The notes: a model not told the origin generated them from the sequence alone. A stretch of 64,000 nucleotides of DNA from Desulfovibrio ferrophilus (GCF_003966735.1 NZ_AP017378.1:3244905-3308904); one strand, 5' to 3'. Counted from the first letter of the stretch, positions 24,562 through 33,387 are shown. A program made the numbers and translations.

Positions 24562-25563
24562 ATGGCTATGCATATGGCGGACATCTTGGAGCAGTTGGCC
24601 TTTCACAAGGATCTGCCCCAGGACATGGCAAACGAGAGTTTTGCCCGATTAATGGATGGCACAATGACCCCGGCTCAGGCTGGTTCCTTCCTGATGGGCC
24701 TGAAGACCAAGGGCGAAACCGCCGAGGAACTCGCCGCAGCAGTCAACGCTGCCCTGTCCCACGCACGCATGGTTCCCGGGCTTTCGGGCAAGCGCATCGA
24801 TACCTGTGGCACCGGTGGTGACGGCTCCAGCAGTTTCAACTGTTCCACTGCCGTGGCATTGACCTTGGCCGGGATGGGCTATCAGGTGGTCAAGCATGGC
24901 AACCGTTCGGTCTCCAGCACCTGTGGCAGTGCCGATGCCCTGGAGGCTCTGGGGCTGAATCTGAATCTCCAGCCGGGTGACGTGGCGGCAGAACTGGCAC
25001 GGCGCAATTTCGTGTTCCTGTTCGCCCCGGGCTATCATCCGGCCTTCAAGCACATCATGCCCGTGCGACAGGAGATCGGCTGCCGAACCCTGTTCAATCT
25101 GCTGGGCCCTCTGCTGAATCCCGCGCGACCCACTCACCAGTTGCTGGGGATCGCCATTCCCGGTTTTCTGCACCGCATGGCCAAGGTTCTGTCCCTGACA
25201 GGGGTTCAGAAAGCCTGCGTAGTCCACGGAGCCGGTGGGTTCGACGAGCTGACACCCTTTGGTGTAAATCAGGTCGTGTACGTGCGCGATGGCTGGTTGC
25301 GTGAGGATGTCCTTGACCCCGCCAGACTGGGCATGGCCGCCAGCAGCCCCGAAGACATGGCTGTGAAGGACAAGGACGAGGCTGTGGCTGTGCTGCGTGA
25401 GATTCTTGCCGGAGGCGGACCCGAGCCCATGCGCGACATGGTGGCCCTGAATGCCGGAATGTGTGTGCACCTGTTGGAGGATGATTTGTCCCTGGCCGAT
25501 GGTGTGGACAAGGCACGTGAGGCCCTGGCCTCCGGTGCCGGGGAGAAGACCCTCAATGCTTAG
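24562..25563 (+). CDS. trpD: Anthranilate phosphoribosyltransferase
   Basis: This 333-residue enzyme transfers phosphoribose from PRPP to anthranilate. Motifs: DTCGTGGDGSSSFNCST, VKHGNRSVSSTCGSADALEALG, FLFAPGYHPAFKHIMPVRQEIG and RTLFNLLGPLLNPA. Several in-frame ATGs exist (24502, 24556, 24562). I chose 24562 because GGAG stands 8 bases upstream and the length then matches the family. It overlaps trpC by eight bases. Confidence 0.94.
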   Translation: MAMHMADILEQLAFHKDLPQDMANESFARLMDGTMTPAQAGSFLMGLKTKGETAEELAAAVNAALSHARMVPGLSGKRIDTCGTGGDGSSSFNCSTAVALTLAGMGYQVVKHGNRSVSSTCGSADALEALGLNLNLQPGDVAAELARRNFVFLFAPGYHPAFKHIMPVRQEIGCRTLFNLLGPLLNPARPTHQLLGIAIPGFLHRMAKVLSLTGVQKACVVHGAGGFDELTPFGVNQVVYVRDGWLREDVLDPARLGMAASSPEDMAVKDKDEAVAVLREILAGGGPEPMRDMVALNAGMCVHLLEDDLSLADGVDKAREALASGAGEKTLNA

Positions 25564-26329
25564 GAAATTCGCCGACGCCAAGCGCTCCGAGATCATGGAG
25601 CTGCTGGGCCGGGATGCGCGGGGCGAGATGCCTGCGCCCATGACCGGTCCACGACCTTCGTTTTCCGGGGCGCTCAGAACCAAGGGGCCGGGCGCAGTCA
25701 TCGCGGAATACAAGCGGGCCTCGCCCAGCAAGGGCGTCATCAATCTGGAGTTGACGGCTGCGGATGTGGCGCGGGGCTATGCGGGAGGCGGTGCCGCCTG
25801 CATGTCCGTTTTGACGGAAGTGGATTATTTTCAAGGTGATCTGGCTTATCTGGACGAAGCACTGGTTGCAGGGATTCCGTTGCTGCGCAAGGATTTCATC
25901 CTGCATCCGTTGCAGATCCGGCGGACGGCTGCAACCCCGGCTTCCGCCGTGCTGCTCATTGCTCGCATGGTGGAGACTCGGGAGTTGTCCGAACTGCTCG
26001 AACTGTGCGATCACTATGGTCTGGAAGCAGTGACCGAGGTCTTCGACGCCAAGGATCTGGCCAAGGCCCGCGAGGCCGGGGCCAGGATCATCCAGGTCAA
26101 CAATCGCGATCTGGACAGCCTGACCATCAGCCTTGATGTGTCGCGCAGTCTGATCGGTGCCAAGACCCCGGAGGAACTCTGGATCAGTGCCAGCGGCATC
26201 GACCATGGCTCGCAGATTACCGAATTGGCTTCTTTGGGCTTTGATGCCGTGCTCATCGGCACCTTCCTGATGGAGGGAGGTGATCCCGAGGGCGCTCTGA
26301 AACGCTTGATCAAGGAAACAGACGCATGA
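25556..26329 (+). CDS. trpC: Indole-3-glycerol phosphate synthase
   Basis: This 257-residue TIM barrel closes the indole ring. Visible: VIAEYKRASPSKG (catalytic Glu and Lys), SVLTEVDYFQG, LLRKDFILHPLQI (KDF), VNNRDLDSLTI and SASGIDHGS. The start ATG at 25556 lies inside the end of trpD. The enzyme is not fused to TrpF, unlike in enterics. The trpF start overlaps its stop by four bases (ATGA). Confidence 0.95.
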   Translation: MLRKFADAKRSEIMELLGRDARGEMPAPMTGPRPSFSGALRTKGPGAVIAEYKRASPSKGVINLELTAADVARGYAGGGAACMSVLTEVDYFQGDLAYLDEALVAGIPLLRKDFILHPLQIRRTAATPASAVLLIARMVETRELSELLELCDHYGLEAVTEVFDAKDLAKAREAGARIIQVNNRDLDSLTISLDVSRSLIGAKTPEELWISASGIDHGSQITELASLGFDAVLIGTFLMEGGDPEGALKRLIKETDA

Positions 26330-26964
26330 CCGACAGCCGACAGCTCATCAAGATCTGTGGCATGACCCGCCAGCAGGACGCCACGGCTTGCGTGGACGCA
26401 GGCGTGGACATGACCGGATTCATTTTTCATGAGTCCAGCCCGCGCAACATCCAGCCCGGTGCCGCCGCTGCCATCGATACAGGCTCTGCCTTACGGGTGG
26501 GCGTGTTCGTACGCCAGTCCCAGCAGCAGGTGTTGGAGATCATGGATCGGGCCAAGCTCGATCTGGCCCAGTTGTGTGGTGATCAGGACCGGGCCTTTTG
26601 CCGGGCCGTGGGAGCCACGCGCGTGATTCGCGTCTTTTGGCCCGAGCGCCACAAGATGCGTGCTGCCCTGGAAGATGAGATGTCGGATTATGACGGGTGC
26701 ATGGCCTATGCCCTGCTTGATGCCGGGATGTCCGGCGGCGGTCATGGCCGTGCCCAGGATTTCGGGTTGCTCAGGGGACTGGATGCTCCGGTGCCCTGGA
26801 TGCTGGCCGGGGGTCTGAGTGTGGACAATCTGCCCGAGGCCATGGCCCAGTGCCAGCCGCAAGGCTTTGATTTGAATTCCGGTCTGGAATCGGCACCCGG
26901 CTTGAAGGACGCGGAGCTTGTCCGTCGAGCCGTGGCTCTGATCAGAAGCGGGAATAACGAATAA
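26326..26964 (+). CDS. trpF: Phosphoribosylanthranilate isomerase
   Basis: This 212-residue TIM barrel performs the Amadori rearrangement of phosphoribosylanthranilate. It has KICGMTRQQDA with the catalytic Cys, GFIFHESSPRNI and FDLNSGLESAPGLKD (phosphate-binding loop and C-terminal signature). YALLDA carries the general-acid Asp. It is translationally coupled to trpC by the ATGA overlap and followed 38 bases later by trpB. Confidence 0.93.
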   Translation: MTDSRQLIKICGMTRQQDATACVDAGVDMTGFIFHESSPRNIQPGAAAAIDTGSALRVGVFVRQSQQQVLEIMDRAKLDLAQLCGDQDRAFCRAVGATRVIRVFWPERHKMRAALEDEMSDYDGCMAYALLDAGMSGGGHGRAQDFGLLRGLDAPVPWMLAGGLSVDNLPEAMAQCQPQGFDLNSGLESAPGLKDAELVRRAVALIRSGNNE

Positions 26965-27002
26965 TACAGCATTGAAGGCCTGTGTACGGCCTGGAGGATA
27001 GA

Positions 27003-28169
27003 ATGAAGAAAGGGTATTTTGGAGACTTCGGCGGGCGTTTTTCGCCCGAACTGCTCATGCCTCCCCTGCTGGAGGTTGAGGACGCCTACAAGACCATTGT
27101 CAAAAGCAAGCCTTTCCTGACGGAATTCGGGCGTATTCTGACCGAGTATGTGGGGCGTTCAACGCCTCTGACCTTTTGTCCCAATCTGAGCAGGGAACTG
27201 GGCTTCAACCTGTATCTGAAGCGCGAGGACCTGGCGCACACCGGCGCGCACAAGATCAACAACACCATCGGGCAGGCCCTCTTGGCCAAGCATATGGGCA
27301 AGAAGACCCTGCTGGCTGAAACCGGTGCGGGGCAGCACGGCGTGGCCACGGCCACGGCTGCGGCCTATCTGGGTCTGAATTGTATCGTTTACATGGGCGC
27401 CACCGACGTAAAGCGTCAGGCCCACAATGTGCGGCGTATGCAGCTTCTGGGCGCCGAGGTCCGGCCCGTTGAATCCGGCACCAAGACCCTGAAGGACGCC
27501 ATCAACGCAGCCTTCCGATTCTGGATTTCCGAGCAGGCCGATACCCATTACTGCTTCGGTACTGCGGCCGGTCCGCATCCCTTCCCGGCACTGGTGCGTG
27601 ACTTCCAGTCCGTGGTGGGCCACGAGGCACGCCAACAGAGCGTGGAGCAGTTCGGCACTCTGCCGGATCTGCTTGTGGCCTGTGTGGGCGGTGGCTCCAA
27701 TGCCATTGGTCTGTTCCATGCCTTCATGGACGACCGTGACGTGCGCATGGTGGGTGTGGAAGCCGCAGGTTCCGGCGAGCCCGGCTGTTACCATTCCATG
27801 GCGATCTGCAAGGGCACACCGGGTGTTTTCCACGGTGCACGCACCCAGTTGTTGCAGACCGAAGACGGGCAGATCGAGCCTTCGCATTCCATCGCTCCCG
27901 GCCTGGATTATCCGGGCGTCGGTCCCGAGCATGCCTGGTTGGATGCCTCGGGCCGTGCCGAGTACGTCAGCGTCAACGATGCCCAGGCCTTGAATGCCTT
28001 CCAGTCCCTGTGTCGGCACGAGGGCATTATCCCGGCTTTGGAATCCTCCCACGCCGTAGCCTATGTGCTGGAATACAAGGATGACATCCCCGCAGGTTCC
28101 AAGGTCATCGTTAACCTCTCGGGGCGAGGGGACAAGGATATGGGCATCATCGAAGAATATCTGGGGTAA
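27003..28169 (+). CDS. trpB: Tryptophan synthase beta chain (operon copy)
   Basis: This 388-residue PLP enzyme of the TrpB1 type joins indole and serine. Motifs: YFGDFGGRFSPEL, LKREDLAHTGAHKINNTIGQ with the PLP lysine, [26 protein letters not shown] and [10 protein letters not shown]. The start at 27003 has GGAGG upstream; an ATG-less extension to 26982 is less likely. A structured repeat follows its stop, 255 bases before trpA, an unusually long gap for a trpBA pair that must supply a complex. Confidence 0.96.
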   Translation: MKKGYFGDFGGRFSPELLMPPLLEVEDAYKTIVKSKPFLTEFGRILTEYVGRSTPLTFCPNLSRELGFNLYLKREDLAHTGAHKINNTIGQALLAKHMGKKTLLAETGAGQHGVATATAAAYLGLNCIVYMGATDVKRQAHNVRRMQLLGAEVRPVESGTKTLKDAINAAFRFWISEQADTHYCFGTAAGPHPFPALVRDFQSVVGHEARQQSVEQFGTLPDLLVACVGGGSNAIGLFHAFMDDRDVRMVGVEAAGSGEPGCYHSMAICKGTPGVFHGARTQLLQTEDGQIEPSHSIAPGLDYPGVGPEHAWLDASGRAEYVSVNDAQALNAFQSLCRHEGIIPALESSHAVAYVLEYKDDIPAGSKVIVNLSGRGDKDMGIIEEYLG

Positions 28170-28171
28170 GG

Positions 28172-28300
28172 AAGGCCATCCATGGCGCACGGTCTGCGGC
28201 GTTGCTGCGGATTGTTCAGCCCTTCATGTATGTTGAATATACATCGGACCTGAACAATCTTTGCGCCTGACATCCCGCACACCCTGAACGGCCTTTGGCC
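28172..28300 (+). repeat. Structured intergenic repeat, copy E
   Basis: It starts two bases after the trpB stop. The outer arms AAGGCC (28172-28177) and GGCCTT (28290-28295) pair. The inner arms GATTGTTCAG (28210-28219) and CTGAACAATC (28250-28259) pair perfectly. The apical stem is ATGTAT/ATACAT, then TTTGCGCCTGACATCCCG follows. It occupies most of the trpB-trpA gap. Confidence 0.82.
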
Positions 28301-28424
28301 CGGGGGATGCACATTCCAAACGAATTTCCCGGTGGGGAGCGATTGGAATGGAAAAGTCGGAAAATTGAATCAGATCGGATAGAAAAGCATCACACTGCGG
28401 TGAAGATCGCAGAGGAGAAAATAC

Positions 28425-29186
28425 ATGTCGAATTTGAGTGAAAAAATACGAGAGGCCAATGCCAAGGGCCGCAAGGCTGTGATTCCCTATCTGCCCGCCG
28501 GGTTCCCGGGGCTCACCGAGTTCTGGGACGTGATCAAGGAACTGGACGCCGCCGGGGCGGACGTCATTGAAATCGGTGTGCCGTTCTCCGACCCTGTTGC
28601 CGATGGTCCCACCGTGGAACAGGCCTGTCTGGAAAGCCTGGAGCTGGGCGTGACACTGAAATGGATTCTGGAGGAACTGCCCAAGCATCGCGCCGGGATC
28701 AAGGCCGGAATCGTGCTCATGGGCTATTTGAATCCGTTCCTGCAATACGGGTTGGAGAAACTTGCCAAGGACGCAGCCGCAGCTGGTGTTGGCGGGCTGA
28801 TCATCCCGGACGTGCCCTATGAGGAAGCCCAGGAGATGAAGGAGATTCTTGGTGCCCAGGGCATCGATTTCATCTATCTGGTGGGCCTCAATACCCCGCC
28901 CGAGCGTTTGAAGATGTATGCGAGTAATGCCAGCGGCTACGTGTATCTGGTGTCCGTGATGGGCATTACCGGTGCGCGCACCAGCCTGCCCAAGGAGATC
29001 GGTGACAAGATCATCGAGGTCAAGGAAGCCTTTGACGTTCCTCTGGCCCTTGGGTTTGGCATCAAGACTCCAGACCAGTTGGAAGCCTTTGGCGATAAGC
29101 TGGATGGGGCGGTTATTGGCTCCGCGCTTATCGACCATATTCGGGGGGGAGGTTCGGCCAAGGAGTTTCTCTCACCTTGGGTCTAG
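28425..29186 (+). CDS. trpA: Tryptophan synthase alpha chain
   Basis: This 253-residue TIM barrel cleaves indole-3-glycerol phosphate to indole for TrpB. Visible: AVIPYLPAGFPGL, DVIEIGVPFSDPVADGPT (catalytic Glu and the Asp loop), PDVPYEEA, GYVYLVSVMGITGARTSLP and ALGFGIKTPDQ. The start follows GCAGAGGAG. It is the last gene of the trp block, separated from trpB by repeat E and followed by the double-hairpin repeat F. Confidence 0.96.
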   Translation: MSNLSEKIREANAKGRKAVIPYLPAGFPGLTEFWDVIKELDAAGADVIEIGVPFSDPVADGPTVEQACLESLELGVTLKWILEELPKHRAGIKAGIVLMGYLNPFLQYGLEKLAKDAAAAGVGGLIIPDVPYEEAQEMKEILGAQGIDFIYLVGLNTPPERLKMYASNASGYVYLVSVMGITGARTSLPKEIGDKIIEVKEAFDVPLALGFGIKTPDQLEAFGDKLDGAVIGSALIDHIRGGGSAKEFLSPWV

Positions 29187-29210
29187 GCGACTGAAAACGC
29201 ACCGTCTACT

Positions 29211-29352
29211 TTGTTAAGTGATTTGTTGGTGAGTCATCGAGCCTACAAATCACTTACTACGCCCCAAGTGTACTGCAAAAGTCCCGGACTCTTGCGTATG
29301 TTCAGATACGCGTTGAGTCCGGGACTTTTTTGTGCCTTGTATCCGGCCCTTT
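29211..29352 (+). repeat. Structured intergenic repeat, copy F (modules II and I)
   Basis: Module II: AAGTGATTTGT (29216-29226) pairs perfectly with ACAAATCACTT (29245-29255), followed by CCCCAAGTGTACTGC. Module I: AAAAGTCCCGGACTC (29277-29291) pairs perfectly with GAGTCCGGGACTTTT (29315-29329), with apical GCGTAT/ATACGC (29294-29299, 29306-29311), then TTGTGCCTTGTATCCGG. The T-run after the second stem may end the trp transcript. From 29353 to 29596 I see no gene or clear site. Confidence 0.85.
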
Positions 29353-29596
29353 TTGAGCCGCCAGGGGAAGAGGACGAGGTCACCAGGGGAGAGCAGCGGA
29401 GAGATACGAGGACAATTCAGAATTTGGGAAAGAGTATTGAGAACCTGCGGCCTCGAAAAACATGATTGAACAGATGGATATGATCAGGTGGGATTATTGG
29501 TGATGGTGTGCATGACAATAATTATCTAAGATGTGCGCGACAGCGACAGAGTGACACGGTTGTTAGAGTCCATCGAGAAGGCAAGGTGCAAAGCCC

Positions 29597-30028
29597 ATGA
29601 CCGATATTCATGAAGATTTGATCGCCTTTGTGGAAGACAGCATCCCCATGCATCGCTGGTTGGGGGTGAAGGTGGTCGAGGCCCGGCCAGGTTTCGCGCG
29701 GGTGCGTTTGCCGTTCAAGGACGAATTTCGCGGCAACGAGGAACGCGGTGCCATGCATGGCGGGGTCGTTTCGGTGCTGGTGGACGTGTGTGGGGCCGTG
29801 GCCCTGTGGACGCATTTCGGCCCCAAGGACAAGACCGCCACCGTGGATATGCGCGTGGACTACCAGCGCCCGGCGCCCTTCGAGGAACTCCTTGCCGAGG
29901 GTGAAGTTCGCATGATGGGCAACCGCATCGCCAACGTCCATGTGCGCGTGTTTACGGCCTCCATGCCCGAGACCCAGTTGGCCGAAGGTCGTTGTGTCTA
30001 CTACGTGAAGCGGGTCGATCAGGGCTGA
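29597..30028 (+). CDS. PaaI-type hotdog thioesterase
   Basis: This 143-residue single hotdog domain of the PaaI/YbgC-like thioesterase group has RVRLPFKDEFRG, GAMHGGVVSVLVDVCGAVALW (active-site helix with the HGG motif) and VDMRVDYQRPA. It would hydrolyse an acyl-CoA, possibly phenylacetyl- or another aryl-CoA; the phenylacetate-CoA ligase gene lies 1.8 kb downstream. The start ATG follows AAGGTGCAAAGCCC. It stands alone, 49 bases before the LysE-type gene. Confidence 0.85.
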   Translation: MTDIHEDLIAFVEDSIPMHRWLGVKVVEARPGFARVRLPFKDEFRGNEERGAMHGGVVSVLVDVCGAVALWTHFGPKDKTATVDMRVDYQRPAPFEELLAEGEVRMMGNRIANVHVRVFTASMPETQLAEGRCVYYVKRVDQG

Positions 30029-30077
30029 GTCCTCTCGTGCCTGCAGAAGAGTTCAATCAAATAAATCAGGAAAACAG

Positions 30078-30716
30078 ATGCTTTTTGCCTACGACCTTCA
30101 CCATTGGTTGACGTTTTTGACTGCCGCCGTGCTGCTCAATATTGCCCCCGGGCCGGACATGGGGTTTATTCTGGCCCATACCGTTCGCGGTGGCAGAGCC
30201 AGTGGATTTGCTGCCATGGCGGGTGTTTGGACCGGGGCCATGGGCCACGTTCTGTTTGCGGCCGTGGGGTTGTCGGCCATCATCGTGGCCTCGGCCACGG
30301 CGTATTCCGTGGTCAAATACGCGGGCGCTGCCTATCTCCTCTGGCTGGGAATCCAGGCCTTGCGCTCCAAGGGCGGATTGTCCCTCAATTCCTGCAGTGT
30401 GGGCACCACTTCGTTGCGACGGGTTTTTGCGCAAGGCGTGTTCATCGATCTGTTGAATCCAAAGGCTGCGATCTTCTTTTTGGCTTTTTTGCCCCAGTTC
30501 GTGGAGCCGGGGGCGGGGTCGGTCTCCAGTCAGCTCCTGCTGCATGGCGTGTTGATCATTGTGGTGGCTGCCTTTGTGGAGCCACCACTGGTGCTGATGG
30601 GTGGTTCCCTCACCAACCGCCTGCGTGATAATCAACGCTTCTGTACCTGGCTGGACAGGAGTCTTGGCGGATTTTTCACTTACCTCGGCTTGCGTCTCGC
30701 CTTTTCGGAGCGTTAG
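30078..30716 (+). CDS. LysE/RhtB family amino-acid exporter
   Basis: This 212-residue inner-membrane protein has about six hydrophobic segments and the RhtB/LysE start LNIAPGPDMGFILAHTVRGG, then YAGAAYLLWLGIQALRS and VFIDLLNPKAAIFFLAFLPQFV. The family exports amino acids such as homoserine, threonine or lysine. Proximity to the trp block, 900 bases downstream, does not by itself indicate an aromatic substrate. A strong terminator follows. Confidence 0.88.
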   Translation: MLFAYDLHHWLTFLTAAVLLNIAPGPDMGFILAHTVRGGRASGFAAMAGVWTGAMGHVLFAAVGLSAIIVASATAYSVVKYAGAAYLLWLGIQALRSKGGLSLNSCSVGTTSLRRVFAQGVFIDLLNPKAAIFFLAFLPQFVEPGAGSVSSQLLLHGVLIIVVAAFVEPPLVLMGGSLTNRLRDNQRFCTWLDRSLGGFFTYLGLRLAFSER

Positions 30717-30770
30717 GGGGCACAGAGCATTGATGCTCTCCCCATTGAAAAGTGTGGGGGGGAGAAATCA

Positions 30771-30813
30771 AAAGGGGCAGGGGGCTTTTCTGCAAAGCCT
30801 CCTGCCCCTTTTT
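30771..30813. terminator. Bidirectional rho-independent terminator
   Basis: AAAGGGGCAGG and CCTGCCCCTTT form the base of a long stem extended by GGCTTT/AAAGCC around TCTGC. It has T-runs on both strands. It separates the convergent LysE-type and prepilin peptidase genes. Confidence 0.9.
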
Positions 30814-30842
30814 AATCTGTTGTGGGCTCAATCCTTCGGGGT

Positions 30843-31679
30843 TTATAAAAGCCCGATGTACCAGCGCATGACTTCATCGCCTATGAGCACGGCGGCGATG
30901 GCTGCGGCGCATAAGAAAGGGCCGTAGGGGATGGGCGTCTGCAAGGCACCACGTTCGTCATCATCGCCTTCTGTCTGTGCCTCGGCCTCTTCTTCGTTCT
31001 GGATCGGTTCATATCCGCCGCGCAGGAAGATGATGCTGGTTGCCACCAGACCCAGCCCGCTGAAGATGATCACAAATGGCAGTTGGTCCAGCCCCACCAG
31101 CGGCCCGATGAGCAGCATCAGCCAGATGTCGCCTTCGCCCAATCCTTCGATGCCGCGCAGCATCTTGTAGGCCGCGCGGACCGCCCAGAAGCAGCCCGCT
31201 CCGGCAGCAGCAGCAAAGCTCGCATCCATGAGTGGAATGTCCAGGAAGAGAGGGGCGCAAACCAGTGCGGCACCCGCGCCAATGAGCATGGGATACAGGG
31301 GCAGGAACATGGTGGCCAGATCGATGAATCCAAGGACGATGAGCAGTCCTGAAAAGGCCATGTAGGCCGCCCACTTGGCACCGGGACCGAATTTGACGGC
31401 AAGAGCCAGGGCGATAATGGCGGACAGGGCCTCCACCACCGGGTAGCGCATGGAGATGCCTGCCTTGCAGCTATGGCAGCGGCCACGCAGGATCAGGTAT
31501 GAAAGAAGCGGGATGTTCTCCCACCAGGCCAGAAAATGGCCACAGTGCGGGCATTTGGAGCGCGGCGGATTGACTACGGATTCACCGGTGATGCCCCGGT
31601 GGATGCAGACGTTGTAGAAACTGCCCAGGATGAGTCCCAGGATGCAGGCCAGAATATTGAAGATGGCGGTCTCGATCAT
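30843..31679 (-). CDS. Prepilin peptidase / N-methyltransferase (type IV leader peptidase)
   Basis: This 278-residue membrane protein of family A24 cleaves and methylates type IV prepilin-like proteins. The N-terminal part has GSFYNVCIHR and two CxxC pairs (CPHCGHFLAW and CHSCKAGIS), the zinc-type methylase module. The catalytic aspartates are in GFIDLATMFLPLY and the GxGD motif GLGEGDIWLM. An acidic insert (EEEAEAQTEGDDDE) precedes the last membrane segment. I chose the ATG at 31679, after AGGGA, over 31721. No pilin or secretion genes are next to it. Confidence 0.9.
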   Translation of the reverse strand: MIETAIFNILACILGLILGSFYNVCIHRGITGESVVNPPRSKCPHCGHFLAWWENIPLLSYLILRGRCHSCKAGISMRYPVVEALSAIIALALAVKFGPGAKWAAYMAFSGLLIVLGFIDLATMFLPLYPMLIGAGAALVCAPLFLDIPLMDASFAAAAGAGCFWAVRAAYKMLRGIEGLGEGDIWLMLLIGPLVGLDQLPFVIIFSGLGLVATSIIFLRGGYEPIQNEEEAEAQTEGDDDERGALQTPIPYGPFLCAAAIAAVLIGDEVMRWYIGLL

Positions 31680-31828
31680 GCGCGATTGTCCCTGGTTGAA
31701 TGGAAAATCGATTTGAGGCATTGTGACGCGAACTTTTCAGCAGTCCGAGTCTGCACGGTATGGGTACTGGATTTTGCGGACTCGGACAACCCGTCCGAAG
31801 CACAGGACAAGGCAAGGAGACGGCAGAC

Positions 31829-33118
31829 ATGACTCAGCAGCACCGGTTCATCCCCCATCTGGATGAACAGCAGATACGTGATATTCAGCTCGATGGCTTG
31901 AAGTGGACGGTCAAACACGCCTTTGAGGGTAGTCTTGCCTACCGCAAGAAACTTGAGGACGTCGGACTCAAGCCGGGTGATGTGAAAAGCCTGGATGATC
32001 TTTCCCAACTGCCGTTTACCACGGTTGAGGACCTGCGCGATGGCTATCCCATGCCGCTCTTGTCCGTTCCCGAAGAGGAGTTGGTGCGCATTCATGCCTC
32101 CAGCGGCACCACGGGCAAGCGCAAGGTGTTGGTCTACACCCAGAAGGACGTGGACGACTGGAAGGGTATGATGGCCCGCTGCTATGAATTGGCAGAATTG
32201 ACGCGTTTGGACCGGGTGCAGATCTGCGTGGGCTATGGCCTCTGGACCGCTGGTGCCGGTTTCCAATTGGGTTGCGAGCATTTCGGGGCCACGGCGGTGC
32301 CGGTGGGGCCAGGCAATATGGAGATCCAGATGCAACTCATCAAGGATATGGGCACCACCTGTCTTTGCTCCACAGCCAGCATGGCGCTGCTGCTCGGTGA
32401 GGAGATCGAGAAACAGGGACTGCGTGACTCCATCAAGCTCGAGAAGTGTATCTTTGGAGCCGAGGCGCATACTCCCAAGATGCGCAAGCGGTTCGAGGAA
32501 CTCCTGGGCCTGAAGCACAGTTTTGATATTACGGGCATGACGGAACTGTACGGACCGGGTGCAGGCCTGGAATGTACTGCCCACGAAGGCATCCATTACT
32601 GGGCTGATATGTATATTCTGGAGATTCTGGACCCCGTCACTCATCAACCCGTGGCACCGGGTGAGATCGGTGAGATGGTGGTGACTTCCCTGCATAAGCA
32701 GGCCGCACCTCTGATCCGCTATCGCACCCACGACCTGACACGGCTCATCCCCGGAATCTGTTCCTGCGGGGTGACCATGCCGCGCCACGAAAAGATCCTG
32801 GGCCGCTCCGATGACATGATCATCTTCCGTGGCGTGAACATCTACCCCGGTCAGATCGCCGATGTGCTTCACAAGTTCCCGGACACAGGCAGTGAATACC
32901 AGATTCAGCTGACGCGTTCCGGTGGGCGTGATTCCATGCGCATCAAGGTCGAGCGCGCCAAAGATGTTCACTCCGGCTGCGACAGTGAACTGTCCAAGAC
33001 CGTCTCCGATGCCCTGCACAAGCAATTGATGGCGCGTGCCGGTGTGGAGATTGTGGACTTTGGGTCGCTTCCGCGTTCGTTTGGCAAGACCAAGCGGGTT
33101 ATTGACGAAAGGGGCTGA
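31829..33118 (+). CDS. paaK: Phenylacetate-CoA ligase family enzyme
   Basis: This 429-residue adenylate-forming enzyme has the AMP-binding loop HASSGTTGKRKVLVYTQ, DITGMTELYGPGAGLEC, LIRYRTHDLTRLI and GRSDDMIIFRGVNIYP, the PaaK/CapK pattern. It makes aryl-CoA from an aryl acid and ATP. In anaerobes such paralogues may act on phenylacetate, indoleacetate or other keto-acid-derived products of aromatic amino acid degradation. The start is the ATG at 31829 after AAGGAGACGG. It is divergent from the prepilin peptidase gene. The region 33119-33320 after it has short GC hairpins but no clear module-I repeat. Confidence 0.88.
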   Translation: MTQQHRFIPHLDEQQIRDIQLDGLKWTVKHAFEGSLAYRKKLEDVGLKPGDVKSLDDLSQLPFTTVEDLRDGYPMPLLSVPEEELVRIHASSGTTGKRKVLVYTQKDVDDWKGMMARCYELAELTRLDRVQICVGYGLWTAGAGFQLGCEHFGATAVPVGPGNMEIQMQLIKDMGTTCLCSTASMALLLGEEIEKQGLRDSIKLEKCIFGAEAHTPKMRKRFEELLGLKHSFDITGMTELYGPGAGLECTAHEGIHYWADMYILEILDPVTHQPVAPGEIGEMVVTSLHKQAAPLIRYRTHDLTRLIPGICSCGVTMPRHEKILGRSDDMIIFRGVNIYPGQIADVLHKFPDTGSEYQIQLTRSGGRDSMRIKVERAKDVHSGCDSELSKTVSDALHKQLMARAGVEIVDFGSLPRSFGKTKRVIDERG

Positions 33119-33325
33119 TAATTATTGGAAATTCCGCGCTGGCAGTGTCGCTGCGTCGTCTTAAACTTCTTGAATAGGTGCACGAGAGCTTTGCTCTCAG
33201 TCTCCGTACGGCGTGAAGACTTGGCAACGACTCCAGGCCATCGGGTTTGATAGCTCCTGCTCCGCTCGGTTTTTGAAAGACTTTTCGTAGCGATTCTTGT
33301 GATTCAGAAAGAGTACGGATTGACG

Positions 33326-33361
33326 TAATAAAGCCGTCGCTCCTTTAAGGGGCGGCGGCTT
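33326..33361 (-). terminator. Terminator hairpin downstream of the first EAL-HDOD gene
   Basis: A 14-pair stem runs from AAGCCG (33331-33336) to CGGCTT (33356-33361) through a GC-rich middle with two G-T pairs. On the minus strand the stem is followed by TATTACG, a weak T-run. Confidence 0.6.
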
Positions 33362-33387
33362 AGTATATTGTTTGCAATGCCTGTTGA

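Noticed and set aside
29211-29465. 84-codon plus-strand open frame after trpA
   Set aside because: It runs through the hairpins of repeat F and has no ribosome site.
31676-33025. Minus-strand open frame of 449 codons opposite the phenylacetate-CoA ligase gene
   Set aside because: It is a shadow of the ligase, whose AMP-binding motifs are unmistakable. The reverse product has no domain.
33119-33320. Another copy of the structured repeat after the phenylacetate-CoA ligase gene
   Set aside because: It has TCGCTGCGTCGT and short hairpins (GAGAGC/GCTCTC), but neither the apical GTAT/ATAC stem nor TTTGCGCCT, so I cannot assign it to the family.
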